5,929 nucleotides of DNA from Thermodesulfobacteriota bacterium (lineage in GTDB: Bacteria; Desulfobacterota; DSM-4660; Desulfatiglandales; HGW-15): NCBI GenBank assembly GCA_025454125.1, contig JALOPA010000205.1, positions 1 through 5,929 of the forward strand, read 5' to 3'. The notes under the pieces are model-generated. The model saw nothing but the letters and a program-made list of their open reading frames with translations. It was not told the origin of the DNA and ran no database searches. Positions 5,299-5,929 of this stretch are shown one piece after another (the stretch's first letter is position 1; every line of letters begins with the position of its first letter). The translations under genes were made by a program, and so were the position numbers.

Positions 5299-5350
5299 TT
5301 GGAGGACTTTTTGCGTGGCCGTCATTGGAGGACTTTTTGCGTGGCCGTCA
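5299..5350. repeat. Perfect 26-bp tandem duplication upstream of the D-lyxose isomerase
   Basis: 5299-5324 and 5325-5350 are identical head-to-tail copies. The unit runs from TTGGAGGACTTTTTGCG to TGGCCGTCA. The second copy ends 38 nt before the isomerase ATG. TGACGGC (5292-5298), at the end of the REP palindrome, can pair with GCCGTCA in either copy (5318-5324 or 5344-5350), giving two alternative stems. Confidence 0.9.
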
Positions 5351-5388
5351 AGTTTGCGCTGACAGAATTTAGCAAGAGGTCCTCGGGA

Positions 5389-5929
5389 ATGATTACACGA
5401 GCAGAGCAGAGGAAGGCGAGGGAAAAGGCGGCCGAGATGATCCGCAAGGCAGGGATCGCCATTTCGGACGCGGAGGCGGAGAACATCGAAGTGGTGGACT
5501 TCGGGTTGAGTCACCTCGATATCGAGGGTGTTCAGGTGCTCACCCTGGTGCAGACCGAACGGATCAGCGTGAAGGTGCTGGCCATGCTGCCCAACCAGAC
5601 AGAGCCGGAGCACTGGCATCCGCCGGTAGGAGACGACCCGGGCAAAGAGGAAACCATCCGGGTTGCTGCGGGCACGGTCTATTTCTACGTTGACGGAGAA
5701 AACACGTTCAAGCAAGGCTTCTTGGTGGAGGGCAAAGAGAAATACTACATCCTGAGGCATGAGATCATCCTGAACCCCGGCGACCAGATCACCTTCCAGC
5801 CCGGGGAAAAGCACTGGTTTCAGGCCCGCGATGAGGGCGCGGTCATGTACAGTTTTTCCAGCGTGGCCAGAGACGCTCTGGATCAGTTCACGAATCCGGA
5901 TATTGTGAGGGTCGTGGAGGTAGTAGACG
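5389..5929 (+). CDS. D-lyxose isomerase (D-lyxose ketol-isomerase, YdaE-like cupin), 3' end off the window
   Basis: The first 180 codons are present and the frame is open at the edge. The protein resembles B. subtilis YdaE-type D-lyxose isomerases, which are about 167 residues, so it must be nearly complete. These enzymes convert D-lyxose to D-xylulose, and often D-mannose to D-fructose, using Mn2+. Family features: 'KAGIAISDAEAENIEVVDFG' (20-39), then the cupin core with metal ligands H75 and H77 (PEHWHPP), E88 (GKEET) and H142 (EKHWFQ), all present. 'GTVYFYVDGE' and 'NPGDQITFQPGEKHWF' form the barrel strands. The end, 'FTNPDI', matches the family C-terminus. The ATG follows AAGAGGT (5374-5380) by eight nt. 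A GTG at 5341, inside the tandem repeat, is in frame but would add 16 unconserved residues. It is divergent from the AEC and xylulokinase genes. Its product is the kinase's substrate, which strongly ties them into one pathway. Confidence 0.87.
   Translation, partial: MITRAEQRKAREKAAEMIRKAGIAISDAEAENIEVVDFGLSHLDIEGVQVLTLVQTERISVKVLAMLPNQTEPEHWHPPVGDDPGKEETIRVAAGTVYFYVDGENTFKQGFLVEGKEKYYILRHEIILNPGDQITFQPGEKHWFQARDEGAVMYSFSSVARDALDQFTNPDIVRVVEVVD

Larger units (their letters stand above)
5029..5350. repeat. Composite palindromic repeat region 2, filling the gap between the AEC gene and the isomerase
   Basis: Most of the 467-nt gene-free gap is repeat material. The left arm, TGATGGCTTCGTAAGAAGTC (5030-5049), matches the complement of 5331-5350 at 15 of 20 positions. 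A degenerate half palindrome lies at 5124-5143 (ATTCCGGC, TTTC, GCGGGAAT). CGCAAAAATTC (5199-5209) faces GACTTTTTGCG (5305-5315) with one mismatch, and these flank the best-formed copy at 5227-5295. The region thus looks like two or more nested palindromic insertions. Reading frames across it encode peptides such as DSRLRGNDKK, a familiar sign of translated repeats, so I call no gene here. 4971-5000 holds nothing I recognise. Confidence 0.65.

Noticed and set aside
5029..5350. CRISPR array
   Set aside because: The repeats are palindromes of differing length without regular unique spacers; the only tandem repeat has two copies and no spacer.
5096..5362. An 88-codon plus-strand frame upstream of the isomerase
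   Set aside because: Its peptide is encoded by the palindromic repeats (SFPRRRESS, TPAFAGVT), the usual signature of a spurious repeat frame.
4933..5814. A 293-codon minus-strand frame across the repeat region and the isomerase gene
   Set aside because: It translates the palindromic repeats (DSRLRGNDKK-type peptide) and then runs antisense through the well-supported isomerase. No family features.

Overview
The window looks like a sugar-uptake and catabolism locus from a Gram-negative, GC-rich proteobacterium-like genome. A Desulfobacterota (deltaproteobacterial) or similar environmental lineage is my guess. It rests on the tripartite tricarboxylate transporter (TctC plus the start of TctB), an FCD-type GntR regulator, and palindromic intergenic repeats of the 'TTCCCGCGAAGGCGGGAA' type. 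No marker gene fixes the taxon.

Layout: five genes read leftward (minus strand). From right to left they are an AEC-family membrane transporter (3947-4921), a long xylulokinase of the animal XYLB type (2163-3749), a GntR/FCD regulator (1307-1984), a TctC/Bug periplasmic binding protein (167-1165) and the first 32 codons of a TctB-like small membrane subunit running off the left edge (1-98). One gene reads rightward off the right edge: a cupin-fold D-lyxose isomerase of the YdaE type (5389-5929, nearly complete).

Functional reading: D-lyxose isomerase makes D-xylulose and xylulokinase makes D-xylulose 5-phosphate, so the two enzymes form a short route from D-lyxose into the pentose phosphate pathway. 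The GntR/FCD protein is the likely local regulator. The Tct system and the AEC carrier are candidate transporters, although both families usually carry carboxylates. The true substrate could therefore be a sugar acid or another pentose-derived compound.

The main oddity is an in-frame TAG at codon 451 of the xylulokinase (2397-2399). The same frame continues for 77 more codons that clearly encode the missing end of the kinase (528 codon positions in total, the length expected for this type). It may be a nonsense mutation, a sequence error or, less likely, a recoded stop.

The two larger intergenic gaps (3750-3946 and 4922-5388) are filled with composite palindromic repeats bracketing the AEC gene. 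The second ends in a perfect 26-bp tandem duplication just upstream of the isomerase start. A perfect 14-bp hairpin separates tctC from tctB, and a GntR-operator-like palindrome beside three AATTTTG repeats lies upstream of gntR.
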